Assembly (NCBI RefSeq): GCF_013297935.1
Contig: NZ_JAAFIX010000001.1
Coordinates: forward strand, 1-64,000
Source: Rhodoferax sp.
GTDB taxonomy: Bacteria; Pseudomonadota; Gammaproteobacteria; Burkholderiales; Burkholderiaceae_C
Length of the DNA: 64,000 nt
Direction: 5' to 3'
Shown in pieces: positions 8,293-17,904 of this stretch. Position numbers and translations under genes: made by a program. Within the stretch, counting starts at the first letter, position 1; each line of letters starts with the position of its first letter. The notes below the pieces were generated by a model. The model searched no databases. It worked only from the letters and a program-made list of their open reading frames with translations, and was not told the DNA's origin.

Positions 8293-9561
8293 CTATTTTT
8301 GGGCCGGGCCCCAGTCAGGCTCACGGATGTCGCCCGCTTGTCCCGCCAGTCGGGCCTTGATGCGGCCATCCAGCGTGGAAGTCATGAGTGCTTCTTTTCC
8401 TTGCAGGAGGGTTGCATAAATCACCTGCCTGCTGTTCGGTGAAAAGCTCGGGCTCTCATCGGCAGTAGTGTCTGTAATCGCGACAGCACTCCCGCTGGTC
8501 AGATCCATCACGTGCAACTTGAAAGCGCCACTTACCCGTGAGATATAAGCAAGCCACTTCCCATCCGGGCTGACAGCAGGCGAAATGTTGTAGTTGCCGG
8601 AGAACGTGATGCGCTCAGCATTGCCCCCGCTCACAGGGACCTTGTAAATTTGCGGGGCTCCACCACGATCGCTCACAAAGTACAAACTTCTTCCGTCTGG
8701 CGCGTAGACAGGCTCGGTGTCAATGGCTGGGGACTGCATCAGTCTGCGAGGCTCACCGCCACGTGCATCCATAACAAACAGCTGCGAACCACCATCACGA
8801 CTCAGGGTCAACGCAATGGCAGCACCGTCAGGCGACCATGCCGGTGCGCTGTTGGAGCCTTTGAAGCTCGCAACCAATCTTCGTTTTCCGGAATCAATGT
8901 CCTGCACGTAGACAACAGGCTTGCGAGCCTCGAAAGAGACATAGGCCAGCTGATTCCCATTGGGTGCCCAAGCAGGCGAGATAATCGGCTCCGGGCTGCT
9001 GAAAGCGGGCTGGGCGTTCTCACCGTCCGCGTCGGCGACCCATAAGCGGTAGTTGCTTCCGGACTTCGTGACATAAGAGAGCCGGGTGGAAAACACGCCC
9101 TTGTCGCCTGTTAGTTTTTCGTACACGAAGTCGGCAATTTTGTGGGCTGTTAAACGCAAATCACCGGCAACAACGGCGTGGCTTTGTCCGCCGAGATCTT
9201 GGTTCCGAACCGTGTCCCAAAGCCGAAAGCGAACGTCATACCTACTATCGGCCAACCTGGCTACGCTGCCAGCTACCAATGCATCAGCACCTTTTTGCCG
9301 AAGAGTGGCTAGGTCTGGTCGCGCAGATTCATCCAGGCCAGACACAAGGTCTAAGGGCTTGAACTGCCCACTCCGCTCCAAATCAGCTTGCACAATGGCC
9401 GCGATCTTCTGAGGGGATTGGTCGTCACCACGGAATGTTGAAATCGCGACAGGTATCTGGGTCAATCCGACACCCGAAACCTCAACGCGGAACTGGGCTT
9501 GAGCCTGTACGGCAAGCAAACCTATGAGACAGGAAACCAAAAATTTTTTCATCTTCTTCAA
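8293..9561 (-). CDS. tolB: Tol-Pal system beta-propeller protein TolB
   Basis: Periplasmic protein of 422 residues that binds Pal and TolA. The signal peptide is MKKMKKFLVSCLIGLLAVQA with cleavage after QAQA. An N-terminal alpha/beta domain (about 23-160) precedes a six-bladed propeller with repeats such as ISPAWAPNGNQLAYVSF, APAWSPDGAAIALTLS and SPAVSPDGKWLAYIS. A second ATG at 9552 is also possible. The gene upstream on the same strand is a glycosyltransferase that abuts it with no gap, not tolA. tolQ, tolR and tolA are not in the window. Confidence 0.97.
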   Translation of the reverse strand: MKKMKKFLVSCLIGLLAVQAQAQFRVEVSGVGLTQIPVAISTFRGDDQSPQKIAAIVQADLERSGQFKPLDLVSGLDESARPDLATLRQKGADALVAGSVARLADSRYDVRFRLWDTVRNQDLGGQSHAVVAGDLRLTAHKIADFVYEKLTGDKGVFSTRLSYVTKSGSNYRLWVADADGENAQPAFSSPEPIISPAWAPNGNQLAYVSFEARKPVVYVQDIDSGKRRLVASFKGSNSAPAWSPDGAAIALTLSRDGGSQLFVMDARGGEPRRLMQSPAIDTEPVYAPDGRSLYFVSDRGGAPQIYKVPVSGGNAERITFSGNYNISPAVSPDGKWLAYISRVSGAFKLHVMDLTSGSAVAITDTTADESPSFSPNSRQVIYATLLQGKEALMTSTLDGRIKARLAGQAGDIREPDWGPAQK

Positions 9562-10416
9562 TTATCGCTTCGACGATACACGGACGTTGGTCCGGGTCAA
9601 ACTCTCTTCGTATCCGACTGTAGCTCTGATCTGCTTGGTTGCAATTCGTTCCCTCACCAGCTGAGCGTTGACGTTTTCCATGTCTCTGCTGCTTTCGCGG
9701 TGCCACAGGTGGTAGACCTCAGTTGACCAGAAGCCGTTTTTTCTGCACAAACCTGCATTGTGGAGTCGGAGCACAAAGTCAGCGTCCTCATGGCCCCAGC
9801 CCACAAAGGTCTCATCAAACCCATTTACAGCGATGTAGTCCGACTTGTAGACGGACATGTTGCAACTGCGAATGCCTTTCCATTTGAAGGCGGCCTGCTT
9901 ACGGATTGAGATATCCGGGAGCCGGAAATTCGCTAAGGCCTTGCTGGATTGGCCGGCCATCCACCGGTAGATCCACACCAAAAAAGATCGGGAAAACAGC
10001 TGAATGAGACCGCCCTCGACTTTTTCTGTGAACTGTTTGTTGAGCAGGACTCGGCTCCCATTCACGAAACAACCCTTTTCAGCGAGGAGCCGGTGGCGCG
10101 CTACAAAATCCGACTCCGGAACACAGTCGCCGTCTAACAGGATGATGTAGTTGCCTTTGGACGCAGCGACCCCCAGGTTGCGGACCTGAGAGGCCGTAAA
10201 GCCCACATCCGGATGCCAGACATGAGTGATATTGAGTGCTGATTTCGCTTGAAGCGATTGAATCTTGGCTTGATGATCGTCAGCAGACCCATCATCCGCA
10301 ACGACGACTTCAAAATGCAGATCGCTTTGGCTCTCTAGTGCATGCAGCACACAAGCAAGCGCACCACTCCTGTTATAGGTGGTGATAACGATGGAGATGA
10401 GGTCAGCGCAGGGCAT
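9562..10416 (-). CDS. Glycosyltransferase family 2 protein
   Basis: Cytoplasmic GT-A fold glycosyltransferase of 284 residues. The family N-terminus is ISIVITTYNRSGAL, followed by FEVVVADDGSADDH. The DXD-type motif is ILLDGDCVPESDF. The C-terminal half contains NGFDETFVGWGHEDADFVLRL, the galactosyltransferase-like C-terminal motif. The stop codon directly abuts the tolB ATG on the same strand, so it probably heads the tolB-pal-cpoB transcript. It diverges from the next glycosyltransferase (94-base gap). Donor and acceptor sugars cannot be told from the sequence. Confidence 0.85.
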   Translation of the reverse strand: MPCADLISIVITTYNRSGALACVLHALESQSDLHFEVVVADDGSADDHQAKIQSLQAKSALNITHVWHPDVGFTASQVRNLGVAASKGNYIILLDGDCVPESDFVARHRLLAEKGCFVNGSRVLLNKQFTEKVEGGLIQLFSRSFLVWIYRWMAGQSSKALANFRLPDISIRKQAAFKWKGIRSCNMSVYKSDYIAVNGFDETFVGWGHEDADFVLRLHNAGLCRKNGFWSTEVYHLWHRESSRDMENVNAQLVRERIATKQIRATVGYEESLTRTNVRVSSKR

Positions 10417-10510
10417 TTTCGACTAGACTAGGCCGCCCTCGAAGTGCGCCCTGCTATGGCGCAACATACTTGTCCGATCGAGAGGCAAAACCACAGGATG
10501 TTATCACTGC

Positions 10511-11305
10511 ATGCCCACAATCTCTGCTTACATCATTGCCTTCAACGAAGTCGAGAAAGTCCGGCTAGCAATTGAGAGCGTTGCCTGGGCAGATGAGATC
10601 ATCTTGGTCGACTCTCACAGTACTGATGGCACGGCCGAGCTCGCTCAGAGCCTAGGAGCCAGAGTCGTTCAGGTGGAATTCAAAGGGTTTGGTGATTTAA
10701 GAAATCAGGCAATCGCCGCTTGCACCAAGGATTGGATTTTTAGCTTAGATGCAGATGAGCGCTGCACGCCAGCAGCGGCAGCTGAAATTCTCAGCTTAAT
10801 TGGCAGTCCGTCAGCATTGGATGCTTATCACACACCCAGGCGAAATTTTTTTATGGGGCGGTGGATACGCCACTCCGGGTGGTATCCCAACTACAGGCAG
10901 CCCCAGCTCTTCCGTCGAGGTGCGATGAGTTACGACCTTAAGCCGGTCCACGAGGGTTACGTTCTCCATACAAGCAAGCCGATCGGAGAGATGAATTGCG
11001 CTATTTGGCAATTCCCCTTTAAGGATATGTCGGAGGTAATGCACAAGGCCAATCGATATTCGAGCTTAGGTGCTGAAAAAATCAAAGACAAAGAGGTTTC
11101 TATGTCTTCTGCGCTGGGGCATGCTCTTTGGTCTTTTACAAAGCACTATATTTTCAAGCGGGGTTTTCTTGACGGATGGCCAGGCTTCGTAATCGCACTG
11201 GGAAATTTTGAAGGAACTTTTTTCCGGTATGTAAAGGCTCTGGAAATCCAGCAAGGAGAAAAGTGGAAAGCCCCCAATGCCAAAAGTGTCAATTTGAATG
11301 AATAA
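10511..11305 (+). CDS. LPS core glycosyltransferase, WaaE/KdtX-like (GT2)
   Basis: GT2 enzyme of 264 residues resembling the beta-1,4-glucosyltransferases that extend the LPS inner core. The sequence opens with ISAYIIAFNEVEKVRLAIESV, then WADEIILVDSHSTDGT, FKGFGDLRNQAI and the catalytic DXD region FSLDADERCTP. A second conserved block is FMGRWIRHSGWYPNYRQPQLFRR, typical of WaaE-like proteins. The first gene of a plus-strand run, it overlaps msbA by eight bases, which supports a role in lipid A-core assembly. The exact sugar is not known. Confidence 0.82.
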   Translation: MPTISAYIIAFNEVEKVRLAIESVAWADEIILVDSHSTDGTAELAQSLGARVVQVEFKGFGDLRNQAIAACTKDWIFSLDADERCTPAAAAEILSLIGSPSALDAYHTPRRNFFMGRWIRHSGWYPNYRQPQLFRRGAMSYDLKPVHEGYVLHTSKPIGEMNCAIWQFPFKDMSEVMHKANRYSSLGAEKIKDKEVSMSSALGHALWSFTKHYIFKRGFLDGWPGFVIALGNFEGTFFRYVKALEIQQGEKWKAPNAKSVNLNE

Positions 11306-13031
11306 AGAAGACCGAGCGCTTTATTACCGGCTGATTGGGTACCTGCGCCCTTACTGGAAGGCATTTGCAGCAGCGGTTTTGTGTATGGTTTGCACAGCTG
11401 CAACCGAGCCGGTTTTTCCTGCGATCATGAAGTACCTGTTGGATTCTGGCTTTCGAACCACAGATAGCAAAATGGTGTGGATTATTCCTGCCAGCATTGT
11501 TTTACTATTCTTGGCACGAGGGGCCCTGTCTTTCGTCACCAACTATTTGATGACTTGGGTTTCTACCCGATTGGTTGTTGATATCCGAAAAGCAATTTTT
11601 GACAAATTGCTAACAACATCAACGCAGTCATCTCATTCTCAGCCCGCCTCCTACTGGATATCCCGTATCCAAAATGATGTTGATGGGATCAACCAAGCCG
11701 CAACCAATGTTTTAGTGACAGCCGTACGGGAATCATTGACTGCGCTCGCTTTACTCGCCTATCTGGTTTATTTAGATTGGCAGTTGACATTAATCACTCT
11801 TACGGTGGGACCGGTGATTGCAGTACTGATCCGGAGTTTCGGCCAGCGTATACGAAAAGCCAGCAAAGCCAGCCTAGATGCACTCAGAAACATTGCGCAC
11901 ACCGTCGAAGAAACCAGTGCAGCGCACAAAGTGATCAAAATTTACGGTGGTCAGGAACAACAAAAACAACGATTCGATGCGGTGAATGAAAGGTTTCGCA
12001 GGAGCATGATGAAGGAGGCTGTTCCCGCCTCCGCGTTAACGCCTATTACGCATATGACGGCGTCGATTGCCATTGCCTTCATCATTTTCATGGCGTTGAA
12101 CCGTTCAATGGGGCAAGCAGACGCGACGGCCGGTGGATTCGTTTCCTTCATAACCGCAATGCTCTTGCTTATCTCACCTATCAAGCAGCTTACGACGATC
12201 AGTCCGATATTGCAGCGTGGCCTAGCCGCGTGCGAAAGTGTTTTTGGTGTGCTGGATGCGCCGGGCGAGGCTGACCCTGGAACAGGGCGCCTTAAAGAAT
12301 GTCGCGGCGACATAATCTTTGCGAATATCTCTTTTCGCTACCCAGGTAGTGAAAAAATAGCTTTAGACAGCATAGATTTGCACGTTCAAAGCGGTCAAAC
12401 TGTTGCCCTTGTGGGGGCATCCGGCGGCGGGAAAAGTACCTTAGCGGCGATGATCCCCCGCTTTTACAACCCGGATTCTGGCACCATAACCATCGACGGT
12501 GTTGATATTGCATCGCTGAGCCTCGCCAACCTTCGTGAACACATTGCACTAGTTAGCCAAGATATTGTTTTGCTCAATGACACTATCCGTGCAAACATTG
12601 CTTTTGGCCTTACCCGACGTGTTGACGACTCCAAAGTACGTGACGCAGCCATTGCCGCTCACGCTTGGGAATTTATCTCTCAACTGCCCCAAGGGTTGGA
12701 CACCCTGACCGGAGAAAACGGTGCCATGCTGTCGGGTGGACAACGCCAGAGAATTGCCATCGCAAGAGCGTTGCTCAAGAACGCCCCCATCCTCATACTT
12801 GATGAGGCTACTTCCGCGCTAGATACAGAGTCCGAACGAGTGGTTCAAGAAGCTTTATCCACGCTAATGCACAACCGCACCACGTTAGTAATCGCACATC
12901 GCCTGAGTACCATCGAGCGTGCCGATCACATCGTGGTGCTAGATCAAGGCCGCGTAGTGGAGGCTGGCAAACACACCACTTTGATTCTGAACAATGGCCA
13001 CTACGCCAACCTGCAGAGATTGCAAACATGA
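11298..13031 (+). CDS. msbA: Lipid A export ATP-binding/permease protein MsbA
   Basis: Inner-membrane ABC half-transporter that flips lipid A-core. The 577-residue protein has six predicted membrane helices in the first 310 residues (for example AFAAAVLCMVCTAATEPVFP and SLTALALLAYLVYL). The ATPase domain follows with Walker A GASGGGKST, signature LSGGQRQRIAIARA and Walker B ILILDEATSALDTE, plus the switch AHRLSTIERAD. ATG 11298 overlaps the preceding glycosyltransferase, and the stop overlaps the deacetylase start (ATGA). That context supports MsbA over other half-transporters. Confidence 0.9.
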   Translation: MNKEDRALYYRLIGYLRPYWKAFAAAVLCMVCTAATEPVFPAIMKYLLDSGFRTTDSKMVWIIPASIVLLFLARGALSFVTNYLMTWVSTRLVVDIRKAIFDKLLTTSTQSSHSQPASYWISRIQNDVDGINQAATNVLVTAVRESLTALALLAYLVYLDWQLTLITLTVGPVIAVLIRSFGQRIRKASKASLDALRNIAHTVEETSAAHKVIKIYGGQEQQKQRFDAVNERFRRSMMKEAVPASALTPITHMTASIAIAFIIFMALNRSMGQADATAGGFVSFITAMLLLISPIKQLTTISPILQRGLAACESVFGVLDAPGEADPGTGRLKECRGDIIFANISFRYPGSEKIALDSIDLHVQSGQTVALVGASGGGKSTLAAMIPRFYNPDSGTITIDGVDIASLSLANLREHIALVSQDIVLLNDTIRANIAFGLTRRVDDSKVRDAAIAAHAWEFISQLPQGLDTLTGENGAMLSGGQRQRIAIARALLKNAPILILDEATSALDTESERVVQEALSTLMHNRTTLVIAHRLSTIERADHIVVLDQGRVVEAGKHTTLILNNGHYANLQRLQT

Positions 13032-13744
13032 AGATTCCGATACTGATGTACCACCAGATTGACGCGCCTCCACCTCGAGGGACGCCACTGCGGGGACTCG
13101 TTGTGGCGCCCTCATCTTTTGCGTGGCAAATGCGAATGCTTCGATTCATGGGCTACAAAGGCCTGTCTATGCGAGATCTGCAGCCCTATTTACAGGGCAC
13201 CCTAAGAGGCAAAGTGGTGGGCATCACCTTTGACGATGGCTACCAGAACAATTTGGTTCACGCCTTGCCCGTCCTCAAAGCGAACAACTTCACCGCTACT
13301 TGCTATGGCGTGAGTAGCATGGTGGGCGGCACTAACGCTTGGGACGAGGGGAAGGTTGCCCAAAAGTCCTTGATGACGCGCGCAGACTGGTTGGCGTGGC
13401 ATGCGGCGGGTATGGATGTAGGCTCACACACTCAGACCCACGCTAATCTAAAGGACCTCCCGAACGCAGCAGCCCAACAGCAGATTGTGCAGTCCAAGGA
13501 AGAGTTACAGCAAATACTGAGCGCTGAAGTAGCCCATTTTTGCTACCCGTATGGTTGGTTCACGCCGGAACATGAGGATATGGTGCGCGCTGCAGGCTAC
13601 TTGACAGCGACAAGTACACGCCGCGGTCGCGCAGAGGTGGGGGACAACCTCTTTGCACTCAAGCGAATTATGGTGGCTCGGGCGACTAATCCGCTTTTGT
13701 TTGTAACAAAGATATTGACTCAATACGAAGACAACAAAACATGA
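13028..13744 (+). CDS. Polysaccharide deacetylase family protein
   Basis: NodB-homology carbohydrate esterase (CE4) of 238 residues. It starts with IPILMYHQID, has the catalytic Asp-Asp in VGITFDDGYQNN and metal-binding His in VGSHTQTHANL, and ends with FCYPYGWFTPEHEDMVRAAGY. No signal peptide is seen, so it may act in the cytoplasm on a glycan intermediate. It is coupled to msbA upstream and to the DUF6492 gene downstream by four-base overlaps, so deacetylation of a sugar in the surface glycan is the likely role. Confidence 0.87.
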   Translation: MKIPILMYHQIDAPPPRGTPLRGLVVAPSSFAWQMRMLRFMGYKGLSMRDLQPYLQGTLRGKVVGITFDDGYQNNLVHALPVLKANNFTATCYGVSSMVGGTNAWDEGKVAQKSLMTRADWLAWHAAGMDVGSHTQTHANLKDLPNAAAQQQIVQSKEELQQILSAEVAHFCYPYGWFTPEHEDMVRAAGYLTATSTRRGRAEVGDNLFALKRIMVARATNPLLFVTKILTQYEDNKT

Positions 13745-14628
13745 TGGAGTTTGCCCTTTATTGCAAGAGCTACCGCGTGGATGTAAGGCGTGCCAGACGA
13801 TTGGCTCTGACGGTGGACAAATTTAACGCTGACGATATTCCATTTTTCATTTCTTGCCCACGATCTGATCTGCCATTGTTTCAGGAGTACCTCGGTGAGC
13901 TGAAGGTCACACTGCTGGCAGATGAAGACATCGTTCTAAGTAACCCTTTACATCCTCTCAGTACATTTAAGGAAATTCCCGGACATCTGGCCCAGCAAAT
14001 CGTGAAATCGGAATTTTGGCGTTTAGGTTTTGCTCAGGCTTACTTATGCCTTGATTCCGACTGTCAGTTTATCCGTGACTTTTATAAAAACGAATTTCTT
14101 GATCTGCGAGGAATTCCGTATACGGTCATTGATGAATGTCGAGAAATTCTTATCCCCGCCGCTACGGCAAAAAAACAAAAAGTAATTGATGACTTTCATA
14201 AAGAATCGATTCAAGTCCAACAAGAGATTGGACGAGTGGGAAAGTTTTATAACTTTGGTCCTAACTGCCCCATTTGGCATCGAGACGTTTGGATCAGCCT
14301 AGACGAGAATTTCCTTAAGCCACGGGGTTTGAGCTTTACAGATCTAATTTTGCGGCACCCGATCGAAATGCGTTGGTATGGCGAGGCACTATTGAAATAT
14401 GGCGCTATTCCACTCTTACCATCGCAGCCATTCATCAAAATGTACGCATATGCTTGGCAACTTCGCAAAGACCGGTCGGACGGGCTTAGTGAGCAAGAGC
14501 TCTCGCAGTTTTATTGTGGTGTCACCTACCAGTCAGCCTGGGAACGCGAAATGGACTGGCCCAGCGAAGGTGGCAATCTCGCATCCAGAATTGGCCGCAG
14601 GTTGAGGCGGTACCTAGGACGTATTTGA
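13741..14628 (+). CDS. DUF6492 family protein (putative glycosyltransferase-like)
   Basis: A 295-residue protein resembling the uncharacterised DUF6492 family. It starts EFALYCKSYRVDVRRARRL, has an acidic CLDSDCQF motif (about 101-108) that resembles the DXD metal site of GT-A enzymes, and later NFGPNCPIWHRDVW. Its position between a deacetylase and an O-antigen-ligase-like protein suggests a role in surface glycan assembly. I infer a transferase from the DSD motif and context only. Base composition turns AT-richer from here to about 17 kb. Confidence 0.6.
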   Translation: MMEFALYCKSYRVDVRRARRLALTVDKFNADDIPFFISCPRSDLPLFQEYLGELKVTLLADEDIVLSNPLHPLSTFKEIPGHLAQQIVKSEFWRLGFAQAYLCLDSDCQFIRDFYKNEFLDLRGIPYTVIDECREILIPAATAKKQKVIDDFHKESIQVQQEIGRVGKFYNFGPNCPIWHRDVWISLDENFLKPRGLSFTDLILRHPIEMRWYGEALLKYGAIPLLPSQPFIKMYAYAWQLRKDRSDGLSEQELSQFYCGVTYQSAWEREMDWPSEGGNLASRIGRRLRRYLGRI

Positions 14629-14641
14629 CGTTACCTGAATA

Positions 14642-16003
14642 ATGAACATCTCGAAGAATCAAGGAACAGTATTGGTCTTATCTGCGGCCGTACTGCTCGC
14701 AGTCTGGCCCTTGCCCAACACTATGGGGTTGCGCCATTTGGCACTCCTAGGGGGATTTATTGCAGCAGCCTATGTATTGAAATCCAGCCTGCAACTGTTT
14801 AGAGACAAACAGGCATGGCCTGTCTATTTACTATTCTCAATTTTTATTTGGGTCGCGCTTCACTTCGCACTTCCCAGTGACCACAGGGCGGAACAGTGGC
14901 GAGAACTCTCCGGAGATTGGTTGAGAAACTTTCTTGCTTCAATAATTGGACTCTCTCTCGGAATCCTGCTCAACGAACCTAAAAAGTATCTCTCGTCGTT
15001 CATGCAACGCGCAAAAGACTCCATACTCTTTTGGGGTCTAGCAGGCACCACCTCCATATTCATCTCTCGATATCTGTATGAAGTTTTGCAGAGTGGTTCT
15101 TGGATTCATTTAGATTTTTATATGACCCCCTATCTTGGGAAGACTCCATTAGTTATTTTTGGGGGACTCCTCATTCCCGTTTTGCTTATAAAAGCATTGG
15201 GTGTACTTCGAGGTAATTCGAGTTATATTTGGTGCATTTATAGTTTTATTGGCCTTGTGGCTACGCTACTCATGTACTTTTTTGCAAATACCAAGAATGG
15301 TTTTGCGATGTTTCTGCTTCTCGTAATTGCTGGACTGCTGGTGGCGTTAAATGATATTTTGCGCTCGAAGTCTTCGGTTGTAGTATTTGTACTATTTTCC
15401 TTGGCTGGGACTTTTGTCTTTGGTTACATAGTTAATAAGCACCTTGCGTCGAATCCAGCTTGGTCCAACCTTGTAAGTGATTTTCAAATTAGTGTAAAAA
15501 TATCTGAACACAAAAACTGGAAAGATAAAGTCTCACCACTTCCGACTAATGAAAATGGAATGCAAGTAAACGGTAGTACCTATGAGCGTGTAGCATGGGG
15601 TCGAGCTGGAGTTGAGCTGTTGGTTGAGAATCCACTAGGTTATGGGCTAATCAATCACTCATTCGGTGCATTAGCCATCCAAAAATGGAGCGACTTCCAC
15701 GCACCGGATGGGAGTAATCGAGGATCTACCCACAGCGGCTGGTTGGATTTTGCTTTGGGCTTTGGGGTTCCAGGCTTACTAATGGTCTGTATTCCATTAA
15801 CTTCCAGCTACCTGAGAGCGCGAAAGCGTAATGATTTTTGGGGCGCCTATGCAATTTGGACAATACCCTTAATTGGAATAAGCTATCTCACAACTGAAGT
15901 CTGCACTGGACATTTCATTGAGTTATTGTTCTTCCTCACCGCACTCTTCAGCGGTTTGACACTCCAAGTTGCTCCCGGACCCACTGCCGAATACGGCGAC
16001 TAA
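14642..16003 (+). CDS. O-antigen ligase-like polytopic membrane protein
   Basis: A 453-residue protein with about ten to twelve hydrophobic segments (for example TVLVLSAAVLLAVWPL near the start and FALGFGVPGLLMVCIPL near the end). A large hydrophilic loop lies at about 280-370. The loop contains RVAWGRAGVELLVENPLGYG and later STHSGWLDFALGFG. The His-x-x-W-L pattern and the Arg-rich loop match the Wzy_C/WaaL superfamily, which joins O-antigen or sugars to lipid A-core at the periplasmic face. Sequence conservation in this family is poor, so polymerase versus ligase cannot be decided. Its 3' end overlaps the opposite-strand GT10 gene by 56 bases. AT-rich. Confidence 0.75.
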   Translation: MNISKNQGTVLVLSAAVLLAVWPLPNTMGLRHLALLGGFIAAAYVLKSSLQLFRDKQAWPVYLLFSIFIWVALHFALPSDHRAEQWRELSGDWLRNFLASIIGLSLGILLNEPKKYLSSFMQRAKDSILFWGLAGTTSIFISRYLYEVLQSGSWIHLDFYMTPYLGKTPLVIFGGLLIPVLLIKALGVLRGNSSYIWCIYSFIGLVATLLMYFFANTKNGFAMFLLLVIAGLLVALNDILRSKSSVVVFVLFSLAGTFVFGYIVNKHLASNPAWSNLVSDFQISVKISEHKNWKDKVSPLPTNENGMQVNGSTYERVAWGRAGVELLVENPLGYGLINHSFGALAIQKWSDFHAPDGSNRGSTHSGWLDFALGFGVPGLLMVCIPLTSSYLRARKRNDFWGAYAIWTIPLIGISYLTTEVCTGHFIELLFFLTALFSGLTLQVAPGPTAEYGD

Positions 16004-17000
16004 TCTTAAAATCTTTAGATTGATGATCTGAGTACAGGCTCTCCTGGATTGTTAGCGCTTGGTGTGACTCGACCTTTTCCCTCGACTCAAGGTTTATGTA
16101 TATTTTTTCCAGCTCGGAAAATATATTGTAGTCATTTAATACCCGCCTCTTGGCTTCCTGGCGGAAATCAAAGCTTTGTTTATCTATGTCACTCTGCAAT
16201 ATTTCAGAAATCACTTTGATTGCTTGGTGTGGCTTTGCAATATTGATCGAGGCATAACTGCCTTCAGGGAAGTAGTCAGCCACATTGGGGCAACCGCTAT
16301 AAATAGGGAAGCAGCCCCTCAAAAATGGATCTGCAAGTTTTTCTGTCCAGTAATTTCGATGAATTGAATTCTCGAGAGCGATATGAAAGCGGTAGTCTGC
16401 CAAGGCTTCGTCTTTATCAGCCATGCCTCGATAGCCACGACCAAAATAATCAATTCTTTCCCCGAATTGAGCCTTTAACTTTTCAACAAACTCGATTCTC
16501 CGTCGATGGCCACTTGTAACAGCATTATTCGAACAAATAACAGAGCAAAGTTTGATTTTTTTAGGGTTTTCGCCTTCAAGTGCAGCAAAATCCAGTCCAG
16601 CGCTGAAACGCTCAGCTCCACTAGTGAACTTCACACCAGCAAACCAATTAATTCCCGGCTGCATGAAAATTGCCCCTGGGTGCCTGGTTTGCTCTTGGGT
16701 GGTGATCACTGTCCCAAATTGCTCCAAAAAACGTGCTTGATAACGGTGGAAGCTTGCCGGCTCGCCAGCTACAAAGATACGGCGACTCAGAGGAACTGAG
16801 GTTATGAGTGGTACATCTGGCCAAGCCGAGTAGACTACCAACCAGTCATAACTCTCCGTACAATGTGTGTCAAATGAATAGTCGCTCTGCCCCCAGGAGT
16901 CTAACTCTCTCATTTGTCTACTCCAAGGCCAAGCGCCCCCAGATTCATCGACAAACAGTACTTTTCGTTTTTTTATCGTTATGTCGCCCATATTTTCCAT
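15948..17000 (-). CDS. Glycosyltransferase family 10 (fucosyltransferase-like) protein
   Basis: A 350-residue protein resembling GT10 alpha-1,3/4-fucosyltransferases. The diagnostic C-terminal block is FHIALENSIHRNYWTEKLADPFLRGCFPIYSGCPN (about 210-246), with the E-x-x-x-x-x-Y-x-T-E-K pattern of GDP-fucose binding. Upstream are RRRIEFVEKLKAQFGERIDYFGRGY and ADYR. It is the only minus-strand gene among plus-strand neighbours. It overlaps the ligase-like gene tail-to-tail by 56 bases and the next GT2 head-to-head by 20 bases if ATG 17000 is used. A second in-frame ATG at 16991 reduces the latter overlap. AT-rich; probably transferred with the surface-glycan cluster. Confidence 0.8.
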   Translation of the reverse strand: MENMGDITIKKRKVLFVDESGGAWPWSRQMRELDSWGQSDYSFDTHCTESYDWLVVYSAWPDVPLITSVPLSRRIFVAGEPASFHRYQARFLEQFGTVITTQEQTRHPGAIFMQPGINWFAGVKFTSGAERFSAGLDFAALEGENPKKIKLCSVICSNNAVTSGHRRRIEFVEKLKAQFGERIDYFGRGYRGMADKDEALADYRFHIALENSIHRNYWTEKLADPFLRGCFPIYSGCPNVADYFPEGSYASINIAKPHQAIKVISEILQSDIDKQSFDFRQEAKRRVLNDYNIFSELEKIYINLESREKVESHQALTIQESLYSDHQSKDFKISRRIRQWVREQLGVSNR

Positions 17001-17904
17001 AGTCCTTTGTACCTATAACGCCCAAGCGTATATTGAAGAATGCATCCAAAGTCTACTCAACCAGACCTTAGCTGATTTCGAGCTAATTGTGGTAGACGAC
17101 GGTTCGCGCGATGCCACTCTGTCTTATTTATCTATGCAGAGTGATCCACGGATTCGGGTTATTTTTCTTGAAAAGAATCATGGATTGATTTTTGCCCGTA
17201 ATAGAGGGTTCGACGAGTCAAGAGGTCAATACATTGCCATCATGGATGCAGATGATATTGCTCACCCCACTCGATTGGAAGAGCAGTACCAAGTACTTGA
17301 AAGAGGTGAAGTCGATGTATGCGGGACATTCCACATCTCTTTGAATAGCAAAAATGGCAAGCGGCGATCGCGCCGATCTGCAACATCAGACAGTGACATT
17401 CGGGCACTACTCACAATCTATTGTCCTATTTGTAATCCGAGCACTAGTGTACGTGCCAAGGTCCTTCAGCAAAACCGGTACAACACAGCTAATGCCCACG
17501 CGGAAGACTACGGTCTTTGGTGCGATATCGCAGTTAACGGCGGCAGGTTTTTTAACATCAAAAAAGCGCTACTCACATACCGCTTGCATCCTGGACAAAT
17601 TAGTGTGGTTAAGAAAGAGGTTGCTCATACATCGTTTAAGAGCATTCAGTCCGGCTACGTTCGGGCAATCACTGGGCAAGATGTTGTGCCTGAATCTATG
17701 CCTAGAGAGCGAAGGTGGACGCAAGGAATAGCCTTCATGCGAACTATAAACAGCAAAGTTCCTAGGATTTCGTTCAGGGCCAACTGCGAGTTATATGCGG
17801 AATTTCAGTACCGCCGCAATGGGTGGCTCACGATCTTTACACGCTTGGAGCGTGTGGCGGTTGCCTTGTGGGCTACTGCACAGGGCCATCAAAGCGCAAA
17901 CTAA
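16981..17904 (+). CDS. Glycosyltransferase family 2 protein
   Basis: GT-A transferase of 307 residues. It begins FSIVLCTYNAQAYIEECIQSLL, then FELIVVDDGSRDAT, GLIFARNRGFDESRGQYIAIMDADDIAHPTR (DADD metal motif) and HAEDYGLWCDIAVNG near residue 175. The domain order matches WcaA/SpsA-type enzymes of surface polysaccharide synthesis. It converges on the next gene with a four-base overlap at its stop. The sugar specificity cannot be inferred. Confidence 0.83.
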   Translation: MSPIFSIVLCTYNAQAYIEECIQSLLNQTLADFELIVVDDGSRDATLSYLSMQSDPRIRVIFLEKNHGLIFARNRGFDESRGQYIAIMDADDIAHPTRLEEQYQVLERGEVDVCGTFHISLNSKNGKRRSRRSATSDSDIRALLTIYCPICNPSTSVRAKVLQQNRYNTANAHAEDYGLWCDIAVNGGRFFNIKKALLTYRLHPGQISVVKKEVAHTSFKSIQSGYVRAITGQDVVPESMPRERRWTQGIAFMRTINSKVPRISFRANCELYAEFQYRRNGWLTIFTRLERVAVALWATAQGHQSAN

